The notes: a model not told the origin generated them from the letters alone. Shown: positions 27,378 through 37,564, counted from the stretch's first letter. The stretch is DNA of 64,000 bases from Cognatundibacterium aquatile (GCF_014699135.1 NZ_JACOFT010000003.1:434001-498000), one strand, 5' to 3'. Translations and numbers: made by a program.

Positions 27378-27920
27378 ATGTCAGTTGAAGTTCATGTTCC
27401 TGAAGATCTGGTCCTGGTGGGCTATATCTCGGGAGCATTTGGTATTCATGGGTGGGTAAAGATTCGTCCTTATTCGCCAGATGCTGATGCCATGTTGTCT
27501 GCTAAAACCTGGTGGATAGATAAACCAGATTTACACGATGTTAGTCGCCTTGAAGCAAAAATTCATGGCGAAGATGTAGTTGCAAGACTGGTGGGCGTTC
27601 CAGACAGGAATGCTGCTGAGGCACTGAAAGGTGCGACCATCAAAATATCACGTAAACACTTCCCAGCTTTGTCTGAGGGAGAGTTTTACTGGCAGGATTT
27701 GATGGGCTTGGCGGTCGAGAATTTGCAGGGTGAAAGTCTCGGCGTGGTTCGTGATCTGATGGATAATGGTGCTCACCCTATCCTACGGGTTGCTGCTGCC
27801 GATGTGCCGGAATCTGAATTGCAAAAGCATGAAAAGTTGATCCCTTTTGTCGATAATTTTGTCAAAGAGGTCGATCAGGCTGCTCGCAAAATTCAGGTTG
27901 ATTGGGGTACAGATTATTAA
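27378..27920 (+). CDS. rimM: 16S rRNA processing / 30S maturation factor RimM
   Basis: A 180-residue protein with the N-terminal RimM beta barrel ([23 protein letters not shown]) and C-terminal PRC-barrel ([23 protein letters not shown]). It assists maturation of the 30S head and binds S19. The ATG at 27378 is preferred; a TTG three codons earlier is the only alternative. It begins 13 bases after rpsP. Confidence 0.97.
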   Translation: MSVEVHVPEDLVLVGYISGAFGIHGWVKIRPYSPDADAMLSAKTWWIDKPDLHDVSRLEAKIHGEDVVARLVGVPDRNAAEALKGATIKISRKHFPALSEGEFYWQDLMGLAVENLQGESLGVVRDLMDNGAHPILRVAAADVPESELQKHEKLIPFVDNFVKEVDQAARKIQVDWGTDY

Positions 27921-27945
27921 TACGATGCAATCAGAAGGCATTTGC

Positions 27946-28692
27946 ATGCAGTTTGATGTCATCACGCTGTTTCCCGAAATGTTTGGCGCCATTACACAAT
28001 CGGGCGTCACACGACGGGCATTTGAGCAGCACAAGTGCGAGTTGAAACTGTGGAATCCGCGTGATTTCACGACTGACCGTCACCGTACTGTAGATGATCG
28101 TCCGTATGGTGGTGGCCCGGGTATGGTTATGCTGGCTAAGCCGTTGCAGTCGGCGATTGAAGCCGCAAAAGCGCGTCAGATGGCACTAGCCAAACCAGCT
28201 CCTAAGGTGATTTATCTGTCACCGCAAGGTTCGCGTCTGACTCATCAGCGGGTTATGCAGATATCTGAGTTGTCCGGTGTTGTCTTACTGTGTGGCCGCT
28301 ATGAAGCGGTTGATCAGCGACTGCTGGATGCTTGCGTTGATGAAGAGATCAGCCTCGGCGATTTTGTATTATCGGGTGGAGAATTGCCCGCGATGGCGTT
28401 AATGGACGCTGTGATTCGCCAAATTCCGGGTGTTTTGCACGATGATGATTCTGCTGTGCAAGATAGTTTCGTGAATGGTTTGCTGGATTGTCCACACTAC
28501 ACCAGACCTGAGATATTTGAGCAGCAAACTGTACCGACTGTGTTGATGAGCGGCAATCATGCTGAAATTGAAAAATGGCGACGCCAGCGAGCGCTTGAAG
28601 CAAGTGCCTTGAAACGTCCTGATTTGATTTTAGCCGCGCGGCAAGCAGGTTTGCTCAGTCGGGCAGATGAAAAATTTTTGAGTAGTTTGTAA
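27946..28692 (+). CDS. trmD: tRNA (guanine-37-N1)-methyltransferase
   Basis: A 248-residue SPOUT methyltransferase making m1G37 in tRNAs, which prevents +1 frameshifting. Motifs: [38 protein letters not shown], the knot segment [17 protein letters not shown], and [12 protein letters not shown]. The ATG at 27946 is preceded by GAAGG with 7 bases spacing and matches the family start. It lies 25 bases after rimM in the operon. Confidence 0.98.
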   Translation: MQFDVITLFPEMFGAITQSGVTRRAFEQHKCELKLWNPRDFTTDRHRTVDDRPYGGGPGMVMLAKPLQSAIEAAKARQMALAKPAPKVIYLSPQGSRLTHQRVMQISELSGVVLLCGRYEAVDQRLLDACVDEEISLGDFVLSGGELPAMALMDAVIRQIPGVLHDDDSAVQDSFVNGLLDCPHYTRPEIFEQQTVPTVLMSGNHAEIEKWRRQRALEASALKRPDLILAARQAGLLSRADEKFLSSL

Positions 28693-28819
28693 GTTTCCTT
28701 GCGTATGCAGGGATGTAAAAGAGCGTTCCTATTGGGTTCGCATGTTAAACCCCATCCTCTACCGGGCAGAAGTCAGACTATGTCTGCAGCGTCGGCAAGA
28801 TGGTTATCGGAGTATAAAA

Positions 28820-29203
28820 ATGGATCTGATCCAAAAATTAGAGCAAGAAGAAATTGCTCGTCTCGGTAAAAGTATTCCTGACTTTGCGCCAGGTGATACT
28901 GTTGTTGTCAGCGTTAACGTTGTTGAAGGTACACGTAAACGTACACAGGCTTACGAGGGTGTTGTTATTTCCCGCCGTAACCGTGGTTTGAATTCCAACT
29001 TCATCGTTCGTAAAATTTCTTCTGGTGAAGGCGTTGAGCGTACATTCCAGTTGTATTCTCCACTGATCGCTTCTATCGAAGTCAAACGTCGCGGTGACGT
29101 ACGTCGCGCTAAGTTGTACTACCTGCGTGAACGTTCAGGCAAATCTGCTCGTATTAAAGAGAAATTGCCAGCACGTAAAGTTGCAGCAGCGAAAGCAGAG
29201 TAA
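28820..29203 (+). CDS. rplS: 50S ribosomal protein L19
   Basis: A 127-residue L19 with [37 protein letters not shown], and the C-terminal [23 protein letters not shown]. The protein sits at the 30S-50S interface. The ATG at 28820 has GGAG 6 bases upstream; the frame remains open 26 codons earlier but those residues are unrelated to L19. Last gene of the operon; a terminator follows. Confidence 0.98.
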   Translation: MDLIQKLEQEEIARLGKSIPDFAPGDTVVVSVNVVEGTRKRTQAYEGVVISRRNRGLNSNFIVRKISSGEGVERTFQLYSPLIASIEVKRRGDVRRAKLYYLRERSGKSARIKEKLPARKVAAAKAE

Positions 29204-29222
29204 TATCTGTTTATGCCGTAAC

Positions 29223-29255
29223 AAAAAAGGGATGCCTTCGGCGTCCCTTTTTTTA
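29223..29255 (+). terminator. rpsP operon terminator
   Basis: Stem AAAGGGATGCC/GGCGTCCCTTT with a TTC loop (one G-T pair) and seven T. About 20 bases after rplS. Confidence 0.9.
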
Positions 29256-29300
29256 TGTTGTATTGAAAAATAAAATCTAAGCGAATAAGAGTTTATTTCC

Positions 29301-29969
29301 GTGACTAAATTGATTTTGACTCCCGAGCATTTACCGATTCATTCGATTGCTGATGAGGCTGCGATCGAAGCGGATAGGCTGACACCAGAGTGGTTAAGGC
29401 AGCGTTTTTCCAGTCCTCCGATATGGACTCCGGAATCCAATAACGAAGAGTTGATGGCGGTAGGACGGATATTTCGTCCGGCATCAGTACTGATACCCAT
29501 CGTGATGCGTGAAAAAGAACTGACGTTGTTATTGACCGAACGTGCCGCACATTTGCAGCAACATGCCGGGCAGATCAGTTTTCCGGGCGGGCGTTTTGAA
29601 ATCGCTGATGGCAGTGCTGCTGAAACCGCTTTGCGTGAAACTGAAGAGGAAGTTGGATTGCCGCGTTCCCATATTGATATTCTGGGGGCTTTACCCGACT
29701 ATAAAACTGGTACGGGTTATCAGGTAAGCCCCATCGTTTCTTTAGTCAAGCCGCCTTTTGACACGGTCACTGATCCCGGTGAAGTTGCTTCTGTATTTGA
29801 GGTGCCGTTGGCATTTCTGATGAATGCGCGTCACCACCAGCGACGTGTATTTCAAATGCCGGATGGAAGCGGGAGCAGAATGTTTTATGCGATGCCTTAT
29901 CAGGACAGATTTATCTGGGGGGCGACTGCTGGCATGTTGCGTAATCTGTTTCATTTTCTGCGAGCATGA
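29301..29969 (+). CDS. Nudix hydrolase, probable CoA pyrophosphatase (NudL-like)
   Basis: A 222-residue Nudix protein beginning at a GTG codon. The Nudix box is GGRFEIADGSAAETALRETEEEVG (about residues 97-120; given here as GGRF...ETALRETEEEVG) and is preceded by the coenzyme-A-specific LTERAAHLQQHAGQISFPGG segment. Such enzymes cleave CoA to 4'-phosphopantetheine and adenosine 3',5'-bisphosphate. It precedes a CobD-like gene by 118 bases, a neighbour pair common in betaproteobacteria. Confidence 0.9.
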   Translation: MTKLILTPEHLPIHSIADEAAIEADRLTPEWLRQRFSSPPIWTPESNNEELMAVGRIFRPASVLIPIVMREKELTLLLTERAAHLQQHAGQISFPGGRFEIADGSAAETALRETEEEVGLPRSHIDILGALPDYKTGTGYQVSPIVSLVKPPFDTVTDPGEVASVFEVPLAFLMNARHHQRRVFQMPDGSGSRMFYAMPYQDRFIWGATAGMLRNLFHFLRA

Positions 29970-30087
29970 CGAGAACGCATTTCTCGGAGGAACAAAGCTT
30001 CATAATCTGGGGAAATCGGTTTACACTTGCCGCACCGGTAAATTCTTCTAAGACAGTCGCCTGACTGCGAATCTAGTTCAGCCTATC

Positions 30088-31038
30088 ATGACATTTATTT
30101 CTATTTTGTTTGCCCTCCTTTTTGAGCAACTCAAACCCTTGCGTGCAGATAATCCTATCTATGCACAGATACAGGCGCTGGCAAATAAAATTGAAGCCTC
30201 GTTCAATGCTGGTAAGGTTGCCCATGGCCGACTGGGCTGGTGGATTGTGGTCGGCTCGCTGACAATTCCGACCGCCTTGATCTACTGGCTTTGTCTGCGT
30301 CTGAGCCCGTTTGCCGCATTTGCATGGAATGTGGTGATTGTTTATCTGACGCTGGGATTCCGTCGTTACAGCCATTACTTTACCTCGATACAACTGGCCC
30401 TCAGCGCGGGCGACGAGGATGCTGCCAGACGTCATCTGGCGGACTGGATACACCGCGATACCAGTGATCTTGATGTATCGGAGATTTCCCGCCTTGCGGT
30501 TGAGCGTTCACTCATCGCCACGCACCGTAATGTATTCGGGGTGTTTTTCTGGTTTCTGATGCCTGTCGGGCCGGCTTGTGCTGTGATGTACCGCGTTGCC
30601 GAATATCTTGCACATGCCTGGACAGAGCCTGAGCATATGAAAAATGAAGAGTTCGGTGTTTATGCTGCAAAAGTATTCTATTGGATAGACTGGGTTCCAG
30701 CTCGTTTGACTGCCGTCGCATTTGCCATTGTCGGCAATTTTGAAGACGCGGTGTATTCGTGGCGCAATTATGCTGATCGCTGGTCGGATGAGGCGGTTGG
30801 TATTATTTTGTCCGCAGGCGGTGGTGCGCTGGGTTTGCGATTAGGTGAGCCCGAAGAAAAAGCCATGGTGTTGCAAGCAGATGCAACGGCGGTGGACGTT
30901 GACAGCCTCGAGCTGGAAAGTCAGCCGGGAAGCGAAGCAACGCCACGTGCGCTGCAAAGCGTCGTCGGTCTGGTCTGGCGTGCGCTATTGTTGTGGATGT
31001 TGCTGCTGGCATTATTGTCGTTTTCAGTCTGGGTCTGA
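30088..31038 (+). CDS. CobD/CbiB-family membrane protein
   Basis: A 316-residue integral membrane protein starting MTFISILFALLFEQLKPLRADNP. Family features include LGFRRYSHYFTSIQLALSAGDEDAARRHL, SLIATHRNVFGVFFWFLMPVGPACAVMYR and LTAVAFAIVGNFEDAVYSWR, as in cobalamin biosynthesis adenosylcobinamide-phosphate synthases. The stand-alone betaproteobacterial form, located outside any cobalamin cluster next to a Nudix gene, may have a different role (AmpE/CobD-like). Hydrophobic helices lie at about 50-70, 75-92, 150-175 and 292-315. I am confident of the family, not the reaction. Confidence 0.85.
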   Translation: MTFISILFALLFEQLKPLRADNPIYAQIQALANKIEASFNAGKVAHGRLGWWIVVGSLTIPTALIYWLCLRLSPFAAFAWNVVIVYLTLGFRRYSHYFTSIQLALSAGDEDAARRHLADWIHRDTSDLDVSEISRLAVERSLIATHRNVFGVFFWFLMPVGPACAVMYRVAEYLAHAWTEPEHMKNEEFGVYAAKVFYWIDWVPARLTAVAFAIVGNFEDAVYSWRNYADRWSDEAVGIILSAGGGALGLRLGEPEEKAMVLQADATAVDVDSLELESQPGSEATPRALQSVVGLVWRALLLWMLLLALLSFSVWV

Positions 31039-31086
31039 TTGCCATTTTGTGGTCACATCTGTTCGCGACGGATGAAACAATGAAAC

Positions 31087-31638
31087 ATGCCTGATATCTT
31101 CTTACGCGCATTGGAAAAAAATGATGCGGCCGCATTTGCCGCCATTGCACGAGAATCTGCGATCAATGCAGATCCATGGATGGGATGGTGTGACCGTCAA
31201 TACACAGAAGAGCAAGCGTTGGAATGGTTCGCGGTCTGCGCGCAAGAGCGGGCATTTCAGACTGGCTATGAATTTGGTGTGTTCGATAAAGAGTCAGGCC
31301 AACTGTTAGGCGCGGCAGGCGTCAATATGATAGACCGCATCCACCAGCGCGGTAATCTCAGTTACTGGGTAGCACCTCGCTGGCAAGGGCAGGGCATTGC
31401 CACAACGGTAGCGTCCTTTCTTACCCAATACGCTTTTACAGAATTACGACTGCTCAGAGTTTAATTGGTGATTGCCATCGCTAATCTGGCGAGTCGTCGT
31501 GTTGCCGATAAGGTCGGTGCGCAACTTGAGTGTCTGGCGCGCAACCGCCTGCATCTGAACGGAAATAGTGTTGATGCGGCAGTATATTCATTAATTCCCG
31601 GCGAAGTACGTGCGGCCTCTTGCCTGATCCAAGCCTAG
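31087..31638 (+). pseudogene. GNAT acetyltransferase interrupted by an in-frame stop
   Basis: The frame encodes a RimJ/RimL-type GNAT protein: MPDIFLRALEKNDAAAFAAI, SYWVAPRWQGQGIATTVASF (acetyl-CoA loop), then LRV and a TAA at 31462-31464. In the same frame beyond the stop the homology continues without a shift: LVIAIANLASRRVADKVGAQLE...RNRL to a TAG at 31636-31638, giving a normal length of about 183 codons. The stop sits where family members have Glu (RVELV), so a single GAA-to-TAA change explains it. Without the last third the fold is incomplete, so the product is probably inactive, unless this is a base-calling error. Confidence 0.85.
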
Positions 31639-32088
31639 CCACGCACCTGCACACTTTCTGTCGTTCTGACGTCGTTTTTAAGTGTGACACCAAATTTCTG
31701 ACATGTTTTTGTTTTCCTGTTTAGCATGAAGTCTGGATTTAATGAGGGTCTGTTGTCCTTTTATTCCAGACGGTGTTGCAGCCTTGTTAATGCCGATACG
31801 CAAAAAGAATATGCCCGGAATCTGGTTGCTTTTTACAATAAATGGCCGCGGTGCTAATAAAACGTTACACCCTGACGACGTGACTGTATCTATTTGTAAA
31901 GTTTACATCGCTGAAAATGCACTATATTGAGAGGTGATGTGATCATGGTTGGCCTGTTTGGATATTTATCTGACGCTCAGGTTTCGATCCAAGTCTTCTA
32001 TAAGATATAATACTCATGTATTTTGAAAGCTTAGTGTCACATAATGGCATTGATGCTTTTTTATTTTGCTTCATAGCGAGCCGAGCAC
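31639..32088. other. Intergenic region before the DUF3579 gene
   Basis: About 450 bases with no supported gene. It contains a TATAAT box at 32006-32011 with a weak TTTCGA -35 at 31982-31987 (18-base spacer) that may drive the DUF3579 gene, and a GTAAAGTTTAC palindrome at 31896-31906 of unknown meaning. Confidence 0.4.
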
Positions 32089-32427
32089 ATGGCCGATTCA
32101 AAAAAAACTCATCATAAGCCCGTACGCGAGTTTTTCATCCAGGGAATCACCAGCGATGGAAAACAATTTCGCCCCAGCGATTGGGCGGAGCGTCTTTGCG
32201 GCGCCATGTCCTGTTTCAGCCCGGACGGTGGACGGCATTCGCATCTGCAATACTCACCTTATGTTCGCCCGATTCTTTTAAATGGCGTGCGTTCTGTTGT
32301 GGTGAACGAAGCGATTCGTGATATTGAACCGTTGGCATATCATTTCGTGGTGAATTTTGCGAAAGACAATGATTTGCAAATCATCGATGCCTGTTTGTTA
32401 CCTGATGAGCCGCCAGCCGGCAAATAA
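32089..32427 (+). CDS. DUF3579 family protein
   Basis: A 112-residue soluble protein of the betaproteobacterial DUF3579 family, recognised by REFFIQGITSDGKQFRPSDWAERLCG, YSPYVRPILLNGVRSVVVN and DLQIIDACLLPDE. Its function is unknown. It appears monocistronic; the start ATG follows the purine stretch CGAGCCGAG. Length is as expected for the family. Confidence 0.9.
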   Translation: MADSKKTHHKPVREFFIQGITSDGKQFRPSDWAERLCGAMSCFSPDGGRHSHLQYSPYVRPILLNGVRSVVVNEAIRDIEPLAYHFVVNFAKDNDLQIIDACLLPDEPPAGK

Positions 32428-32917
32428 GTTATCAGTGCTATACATCGATCTGTGACGCCACCGCGTCGTCTTTTTTTCTTCTGTTTTCCCCCTGCCATTG
32501 TCCGTGGTATCGTGAACGTGGTGCTTGTGTGATCGGCATTGCGTACGACACTGCTCAGTAGTCCTACTCTGTTGTGACTCTTTTAAGGTGCAAAGTTTTC
32601 TTTGCTGTCTTGCTCTTCATTCCTTTCCAATTTTTATTTTCTCGTTTCTCGCAGTTCGTCATTGTCCTGAGCCTCTTTGTATTTTGATGGCATTCAGGAT
32701 TTTGTTACCGGACGATACCGCTTCCGCCGAGCTTTCACTCTCTGTCTGCGTCATAACATTGTTTCCTTGTAATTATTGGTTACAAAGTATCAATTATGTA
32801 TAAAAATATAACTAGATAAAATGTAGTGGTTTCTTTCAGGTGACTCTTGGCAATCGCATGTCCGTATTGCATCAGCCCTGCAAGGATTTGATCAAGTCAT
32901 TTAATGAAAGTAACTAT
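32428..32917. other. Intergenic region with candidate promoter
   Basis: About 490 bases without a supported gene; the first part is pyrimidine-rich and the frame 32525-32803 looks random. The AT-rich end contains a TTGGTT/TATAAA pair (32776-32781 and 32799-32804, 17-base spacer) that could drive the secreted protein gene at 32918. Confidence 0.4.
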
Positions 32918-33616
32918 ATGCTGAGTCGTGTAATGAAAATGCTGAAAGTCGCAATGATCGCGCCACTGCTCTTGAGCGCGGGTTTAGCTGGCGCTACTCC
33001 GCCGGAAAATGGCTGGTGGTGGAATCCTGCGGAAAGTGGTCGCGGTTTTGCGATTGAAGTGCAAAATGGCTCCATGTTTATGGCTGGATTTATGTATGAC
33101 AATGCCGGCACACCAGTCTGGTACGTCTCAGGTCCAGCCCCGATGACGTCTGACACTTTATATCAGGGTAAGTGGATTTCGTACGGCGGTGGTCAGACTT
33201 TAAATGGGCAGTACAAAAGTGCGGTAGTGACTAACGATGCGGTAGGTTCAGTGGTGATTAACTTTACCAGTACGACGACTGCCACTTTGCAATTGCCAAA
33301 TGGGACGGTCATGCCATTGGTGCGTTTTGGTTTTACGCCACAGCAACCGGGTACGGTTTCAGCAACCTGCACGTCTGCGAATATCAATCTCGACAGATAC
33401 AATCGTATTACCGTTGGTATGACGATGGCGCAAGTTAACCAGACCTTAGGTTGTACTTACCTGCCGGGCTCAACCAAGCGGGGCGCGACTTATACGCTCA
33501 ACTCCTGGATGTCGTATGACAATGGCATCAGAGGCATACTGATTTACTTTGATACGACAAATTCCGTTGTCACCGCACAGGGTGGTAGTGTGTTTAAAAG
33601 TGCGTCTGGATTTTAA
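32918..33616 (+). CDS. Secreted two-domain protein with WWNPAESGRGF repeat-type motif and BamE-like domain
   Basis: A 232-residue exported protein (signal peptide APLLLSAGLAGA). The mature N-terminal domain begins NGWWWNPAESGRGFAIEVQNG and ends TPVWYVSGP; this WWNPAESGRG signature recurs in exported proteins of Burkholderiales and Xanthomonadales with unknown function. The C-terminal part (about residues 155-232) has YNRITVGMTMAQVNQTLGC...GSTKRGATYTLNSW, resembling the SmpA/BamE fold. The ATG at 32918 has GAAAG upstream; an ATG at 32933 is equally possible, and longer frames start before the signal peptide. Function unknown; outer-surface binding is plausible. Confidence 0.75.
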   Translation: MLSRVMKMLKVAMIAPLLLSAGLAGATPPENGWWWNPAESGRGFAIEVQNGSMFMAGFMYDNAGTPVWYVSGPAPMTSDTLYQGKWISYGGGQTLNGQYKSAVVTNDAVGSVVINFTSTTTATLQLPNGTVMPLVRFGFTPQQPGTVSATCTSANINLDRYNRITVGMTMAQVNQTLGCTYLPGSTKRGATYTLNSWMSYDNGIRGILIYFDTTNSVVTAQGGSVFKSASGF

Positions 33617-33763
33617 TGTCAGTATCTTCAAATTGATATCCTGAGGCTAGATAAGCTGCTCTTTGCTGTTGCCGACTCATCGCAGATTGTTTACGGTGCG
33701 TCGGCATCTGTTTTATGTTTTGCCTGATCACTAAAATCAGTACGTCAAGCACAAAAACATATC

Positions 33764-34669
33764 TCATTTCCCCGATACCGACTGGATCACCTGCTCGCGT
33801 AACCAGCGGTTGGCGGGATCATGTTCCACATTCTGATGCCAGTACAGATAGACATCCCACGACGGCATGCTGACGGGCAATGGCAGAATCTGATTGCCAA
33901 ATTGCTGATTCGCAATACGCGCATAACCCTCTGGCATGGTCAGTAATAAATCGGTCTGACTGACAACCCGGCAAGCAGCAAAATAATGCTGACAGCGCAG
34001 CCGTATTCTTCTTTGCAATCCCAAGCGACTGAGCTCGAAATCCTCCAACCCCATTCCTTTGCGACGCGAGCTGGCGAGGATATGTTCGGCCTGCAAATAG
34101 GTATCCAGATCCAGCTTACCTTTGATGAGCGGATGATCATGGCGCGCCAGCACGACGGTCGTGTCGCGTGAAATTTGCTGGCGCCGGATTTCATTCGGCA
34201 AGGGCAGCAGCATATCGATTGCCAGATCTAATGTGCCTGCTGCCAGCTCACTCACCAGCTCACGTCGTTCGACCTGGATTGCGGCCAGATTGATTTCAGG
34301 TGCCTGCTGTGTAATGCGTTCCAGTAGCGGCGGTAAAACCGTCGATTCAAGCACATCGCGTAAAGCCAGATTGAACAGCTTCACCGCTTGCGCCGGATCG
34401 AAATTGCCATTGTCGGTCAGTGTCATCTCTAAGCCGCGCAAGGCCTGTCGCACCGGTTCGATGATGCTGCGCGCCAGTGGCGTCGAGACCATGGTTTGTC
34501 CTTGCCGCACAAACAGCGGGTCATCAAACATCTGCCGCAGACGATTCAGCGCATGGCTGATCGCGGGCTGGGTCAGATGCAGTTGCTGGCTGGCGCGAGT
34601 TACGCTGCCCTCGCTGTAAATCGCTTCAAAAACGGTAAACAGATTCAGATCAACTCTGGATATATGCAT
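33764..34669 (-). CDS. LysR-family transcriptional regulator
   Basis: A 301-residue LysR regulator of the NodD/NahR-like subgroup: ISRVDLNLFTVFEAIYSEGSVTRASQQLHLTQPAISHALNRLRQMFDDPLFVRQG at the N-terminus, with the DPLFVR ending typical of that subgroup, then an effector-binding domain. It is divergent from the histidine phosphatase/SDR/acyl-CoA dehydrogenase cluster and is the likely regulator of it. A T-N11-A palindrome (34676) sits directly upstream of its start. Confidence 0.92.
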   Translation of the reverse strand: MHISRVDLNLFTVFEAIYSEGSVTRASQQLHLTQPAISHALNRLRQMFDDPLFVRQGQTMVSTPLARSIIEPVRQALRGLEMTLTDNGNFDPAQAVKLFNLALRDVLESTVLPPLLERITQQAPEINLAAIQVERRELVSELAAGTLDLAIDMLLPLPNEIRRQQISRDTTVVLARHDHPLIKGKLDLDTYLQAEHILASSRRKGMGLEDFELSRLGLQRRIRLRCQHYFAACRVVSQTDLLLTMPEGYARIANQQFGNQILPLPVSMPSWDVYLYWHQNVEHDPANRWLREQVIQSVSGK

Positions 34670-34675
34670 GATATT

Positions 34676-34698
34676 AATAGTGTTTGATAATAACTATT
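34676..34698. promoter_or_regulatory. LysR operator in divergent promoter region
   Basis: Perfect inverted hexamers AATAGT and ACTATT separated by 11 bases (T-N11-A with T 34681 and A 34693). It lies 7 bases upstream of the LysR start and 66 bases before the histidine phosphatase start, a classical position for a divergent LysR operator. Confidence 0.7.
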
Positions 34699-34763
34699 CA
34701 TTTGATCAATTATATCCGTCGTCTTACACTCAGTGCTCAGATAGTTGGCACAACGAGGAAACA

Positions 34764-35498
34764 ATGGCACAGATTTACCTGGTACGTCACGGGCAGGCAT
34801 CGTTTGGCAGTCAGAACTACGATCAGCTTTCTGATCTGGGGCAGCAACAGGCGCAACATCTGGGACGCTGGTGGGCGCAGCGTGAGTTGAACATAGGCCG
34901 CATCGTTACCGGCGGCATGCAACGTCATCAGCAAACGGCACTCGCTTGTATATCCACGCTGCAATCGCAAGAGGCGAGCCAGACCGACACCTCAGCATGG
35001 CACACCGACGCTGATTTTAATGAGTACAACCACCATGAAGTGTTGGCGCGTCATGTGCCGGAGTTCGATGATCCGGCCGCAGTCAAACATTTTCTGATGC
35101 ATACGCCGAACGGCAAGCAAGCGTTTCAGGATATTTTTTCGCAAGCCGTCGCACGCTGGGTTTCCGGGCACCACGATGCCGATTACAGCGAAACCTGGCG
35201 GGCGTTTCAAACACGCTGTGTGCAGGCCTTGCAACGGCAACTAGCGCTGGACGACGGCGCCAAAAACATTGCGATTTTCACTTCCGGCGGTACGATTTCT
35301 GCGATTTGCCAGCATGTGCTGGGTTTTCCCGATCCCCGTTTTGCCGAACTCAACTGGTCGCTGGTCAACAGCGCCGTAACCCGGCTGCACGTACAGACTG
35401 CAACGCCGGAGCGGCCAGTGCGTCTGGCGCTCGCGTATCTGAATAATTTTTCTCATCTCGAAGTCTTGAATAACCCGAAAAGCATTACCTACGTTTAG
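34764..35498 (+). CDS. Histidine phosphatase family protein
   Basis: A 244-residue member of the phosphoglycerate-mutase-like superfamily. The catalytic block is YLVRHGQASFGSQNYDQLSDLGQQQAQHLG (phospho-His in RHG), and a second catalytic region IAIFTSGGTISAICQHVLG carries the partner residues. The ATG at 34764 has GAGGA 7 bases upstream and matches family starts (MAQIYLVRHG). It is the first gene of a cluster with an SDR and an acyl-CoA dehydrogenase (gaps 9 and 65 bases). Similar clusters elsewhere pair such a phosphatase with ACAD10/11-like enzymes; the substrate is unknown. Confidence 0.92.
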   Translation: MAQIYLVRHGQASFGSQNYDQLSDLGQQQAQHLGRWWAQRELNIGRIVTGGMQRHQQTALACISTLQSQEASQTDTSAWHTDADFNEYNHHEVLARHVPEFDDPAAVKHFLMHTPNGKQAFQDIFSQAVARWVSGHHDADYSETWRAFQTRCVQALQRQLALDDGAKNIAIFTSGGTISAICQHVLGFPDPRFAELNWSLVNSAVTRLHVQTATPERPVRLALAYLNNFSHLEVLNNPKSITYV

Positions 35499-35507
35499 GA
35501 GTAAAGA

Positions 35508-36272
35508 ATGACAGACATGTTTGATCTGAGTGGCAAAGTCGCACTGGTCACCGGTGCCAGCCGGGGGATTGGTGAATCGATTGCAAAAACGCTGGCCGCA
35601 CGCGGGGCGCATGTGATTGTGTCCAGTCGCAAGGCGGAAGCCTGTGAGTCCGTCGTGGCGGCGATTGTGGCTGCTGGCGGCACGGCAGAGGTACGTGCTT
35701 GTCACATCGGTGAAATGGCGCAGATCGATGCCTTGTTTGCTGACATCACTGCGGCGCATGGACGTCTCGATATTCTGGTGAACAATGCGGCGACCAATCC
35801 GCATTTCGGCCACATCACGGAAACCGATGTCGGTGCATTTCAAAAAACGGTGGATGTGAATATCCGCGGCTATTTCTTTATGTGCAGCGCGGGCGCGAAG
35901 TTGATGGCAAAAAATGGCGGCGGCAGCATCATCAACGTCGCCTCTGTGAATGGCGTTATTCCGGGCGCGATGCAGGGTATTTATTCGATTACCAAAGCAG
36001 CGGTGATTGCGATGACCAAATCCTTTGCGCAGGAATGTGCGCCGATGGGCGTGCGTGTGAACGCATTGCTGCCGGGTGCGACCGATACTAAATTTGCTTC
36101 CGCTTTATTCCACAATCCGGCGATTCTGGAAAAAGCCCTGACCCGGATTCCTATGAAACGCATTGCCGAACCGGATGAAATGGCGGGAACCGTGTTGTAT
36201 CTCGCTTCCAACGCGTCAAGCTATACGACGGGTGCCTGCATCAATGTCGATGGCGGTTACTTAGTCAGCTGA
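35508..36272 (+). CDS. Short-chain dehydrogenase/reductase
   Basis: A 254-residue classical SDR. Cofactor loop GASRGIGE (residues 16-23), NNAA motif, catalytic Ser in INVASVNG, and YSITKAAV containing the Tyr-x-x-x-Lys pair are all present, with the C-terminal GACINVDGG. It reduces or oxidises a hydroxyl/keto group, likely of an acyl-CoA intermediate given neighbours. RBS TAGGAG precedes the ATG. Only 9 bases separate it from the histidine phosphatase gene, implying one transcript. Confidence 0.94.
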   Translation: MTDMFDLSGKVALVTGASRGIGESIAKTLAARGAHVIVSSRKAEACESVVAAIVAAGGTAEVRACHIGEMAQIDALFADITAAHGRLDILVNNAATNPHFGHITETDVGAFQKTVDVNIRGYFFMCSAGAKLMAKNGGGSIINVASVNGVIPGAMQGIYSITKAAVIAMTKSFAQECAPMGVRVNALLPGATDTKFASALFHNPAILEKALTRIPMKRIAEPDEMAGTVLYLASNASSYTTGACINVDGGYLVS

Positions 36273-36337
36273 AGTCATCAGTTAATCAAATCGGATGCTT
36301 CAGGCATCGCAGATTTTCTTTATATCAGAGGATCATC

Positions 36338-37564
36338 ATGGATTTCCAGTACAGCCCTAAAGTCAAAGAGTTGCAAGCACGTCTGATCGCGTTTATGGAC
36401 GAGCACATCTATCCGAATGAAAAAGTATTTTTCGGTGAAATCGCCGCGAACCGTCAGGCGGGCGACGTGTGGATACCGACAAAAATTGTCGAACAACTGA
36501 AAGCCAAAGCCCGCGCTGCTGGTTTATGGAATTTGTTTCTGCCGGAATCTGATCAGGGCGCGGGTCTGACGAATCTGGAATACGCACCATTGTGCGAAAT
36601 CATGGGACGCTCCTTGTGGTCAGCAGAAGTGTTTAACTGCTCAGCACCCGATACCGGCAATATGGAAGTGCTGGCGCGTTACGGCACGCCTGCGCAACAG
36701 CAGCAATGGCTGACACCGTTATTGAACGGCGAAATCCGTTCTTGCTTCGCAATGACCGAGCCGGGTGTTGCTTCATCCGATGCGACTAATATCGAATCTT
36801 CTATCGTCCGCGATGGTGACGATTACGTGATCAACGGTCGCAAATGGTGGTCGTCCGGTGCCAATGATCCACGCTGCAAAGTGTTTATTTTCATGGGCAA
36901 AAGCGATCCGCAGAATGAAAACCGGCACAAGCAGCAATCGATGATCATCGTGCCGCGCGATACGCCGGGCGTGACGATATTGCGCGCCTTGCCGGTGTTC
37001 GGTTACGACGATGCGCCGCATGGTCATGGCGAAGTCTTGTTTGAAAATGTGCGCGTACCGGCATCGAATATGTTGCTAGGTGAAGGCCGTGGATTTGAAA
37101 TCGCGCAAGGGCGTCTTGGCCCTGGCCGCATACATCACTGCATGCGCCTGATCGGTCTGGCAGAGCGCGCGTTGGAAGACATGTGCAAACGTTCGCTGAG
37201 CCGGGTTGCTTTCGGTAAGCGGGTGGCCGAGCAGGGTGTGACGCTGGAGCGCATCGCCAATGCCCGCATCCTGATTGATCAGGCACGGTTTCTGGTGCTG
37301 AATGCCGCACAGATGATGGATACCGTTGGTAATAAAGCGGCAGCCAAAGAAATCGCGATGATTAAAGTCGCTGCGCCGAATATGGCTTGTCAGGTGATCG
37401 ACTGGGCGATACAGGCGCATGGCGGTGGCGGTGTGTCGGATGATTTCGGTGTGGCGTATGCGTATGCGCAGGCGCGTACCTTGCGCCTTGCCGATGGCCC
37501 GGACGAAGTACATCGTAACCAGATCGGCAAAATGGAATTGAAAAAATATATGCCTGCGAAGTGA
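36338..37564 (+). CDS. Acyl-CoA dehydrogenase (ACAD10/11-like)
   Basis: A 408-residue flavin enzyme. Sequence: [65 protein letters not shown], and C-terminal [23 protein letters not shown]; the GPDEVH ending is characteristic of the ACAD10/11 group. It oxidises acyl-CoA esters and probably transfers electrons to the EtfAB encoded at 22.7-24.5 kb. GAGGA precedes the ATG. It lies 65 bases after the SDR gene and before an acyl-CoA ligase, in one direction. Confidence 0.94.
   Translation: MDFQYSPKVKELQARLIAFMDEHIYPNEKVFFGEIAANRQAGDVWIPTKIVEQLKAKARAAGLWNLFLPESDQGAGLTNLEYAPLCEIMGRSLWSAEVFNCSAPDTGNMEVLARYGTPAQQQQWLTPLLNGEIRSCFAMTEPGVASSDATNIESSIVRDGDDYVINGRKWWSSGANDPRCKVFIFMGKSDPQNENRHKQQSMIIVPRDTPGVTILRALPVFGYDDAPHGHGEVLFENVRVPASNMLLGEGRGFEIAQGRLGPGRIHHCMRLIGLAERALEDMCKRSLSRVAFGKRVAEQGVTLERIANARILIDQARFLVLNAAQMMDTVGNKAAAKEIAMIKVAAPNMACQVIDWAIQAHGGGGVSDDFGVAYAYAQARTLRLADGPDEVHRNQIGKMELKKYMPAK

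Noticed and set aside
32525..32803. 92-codon plus-strand frame before the WWNPAESGRG protein
   Set aside because: Cys/Phe-rich random-looking product without a ribosome-binding site; probably noncoding.
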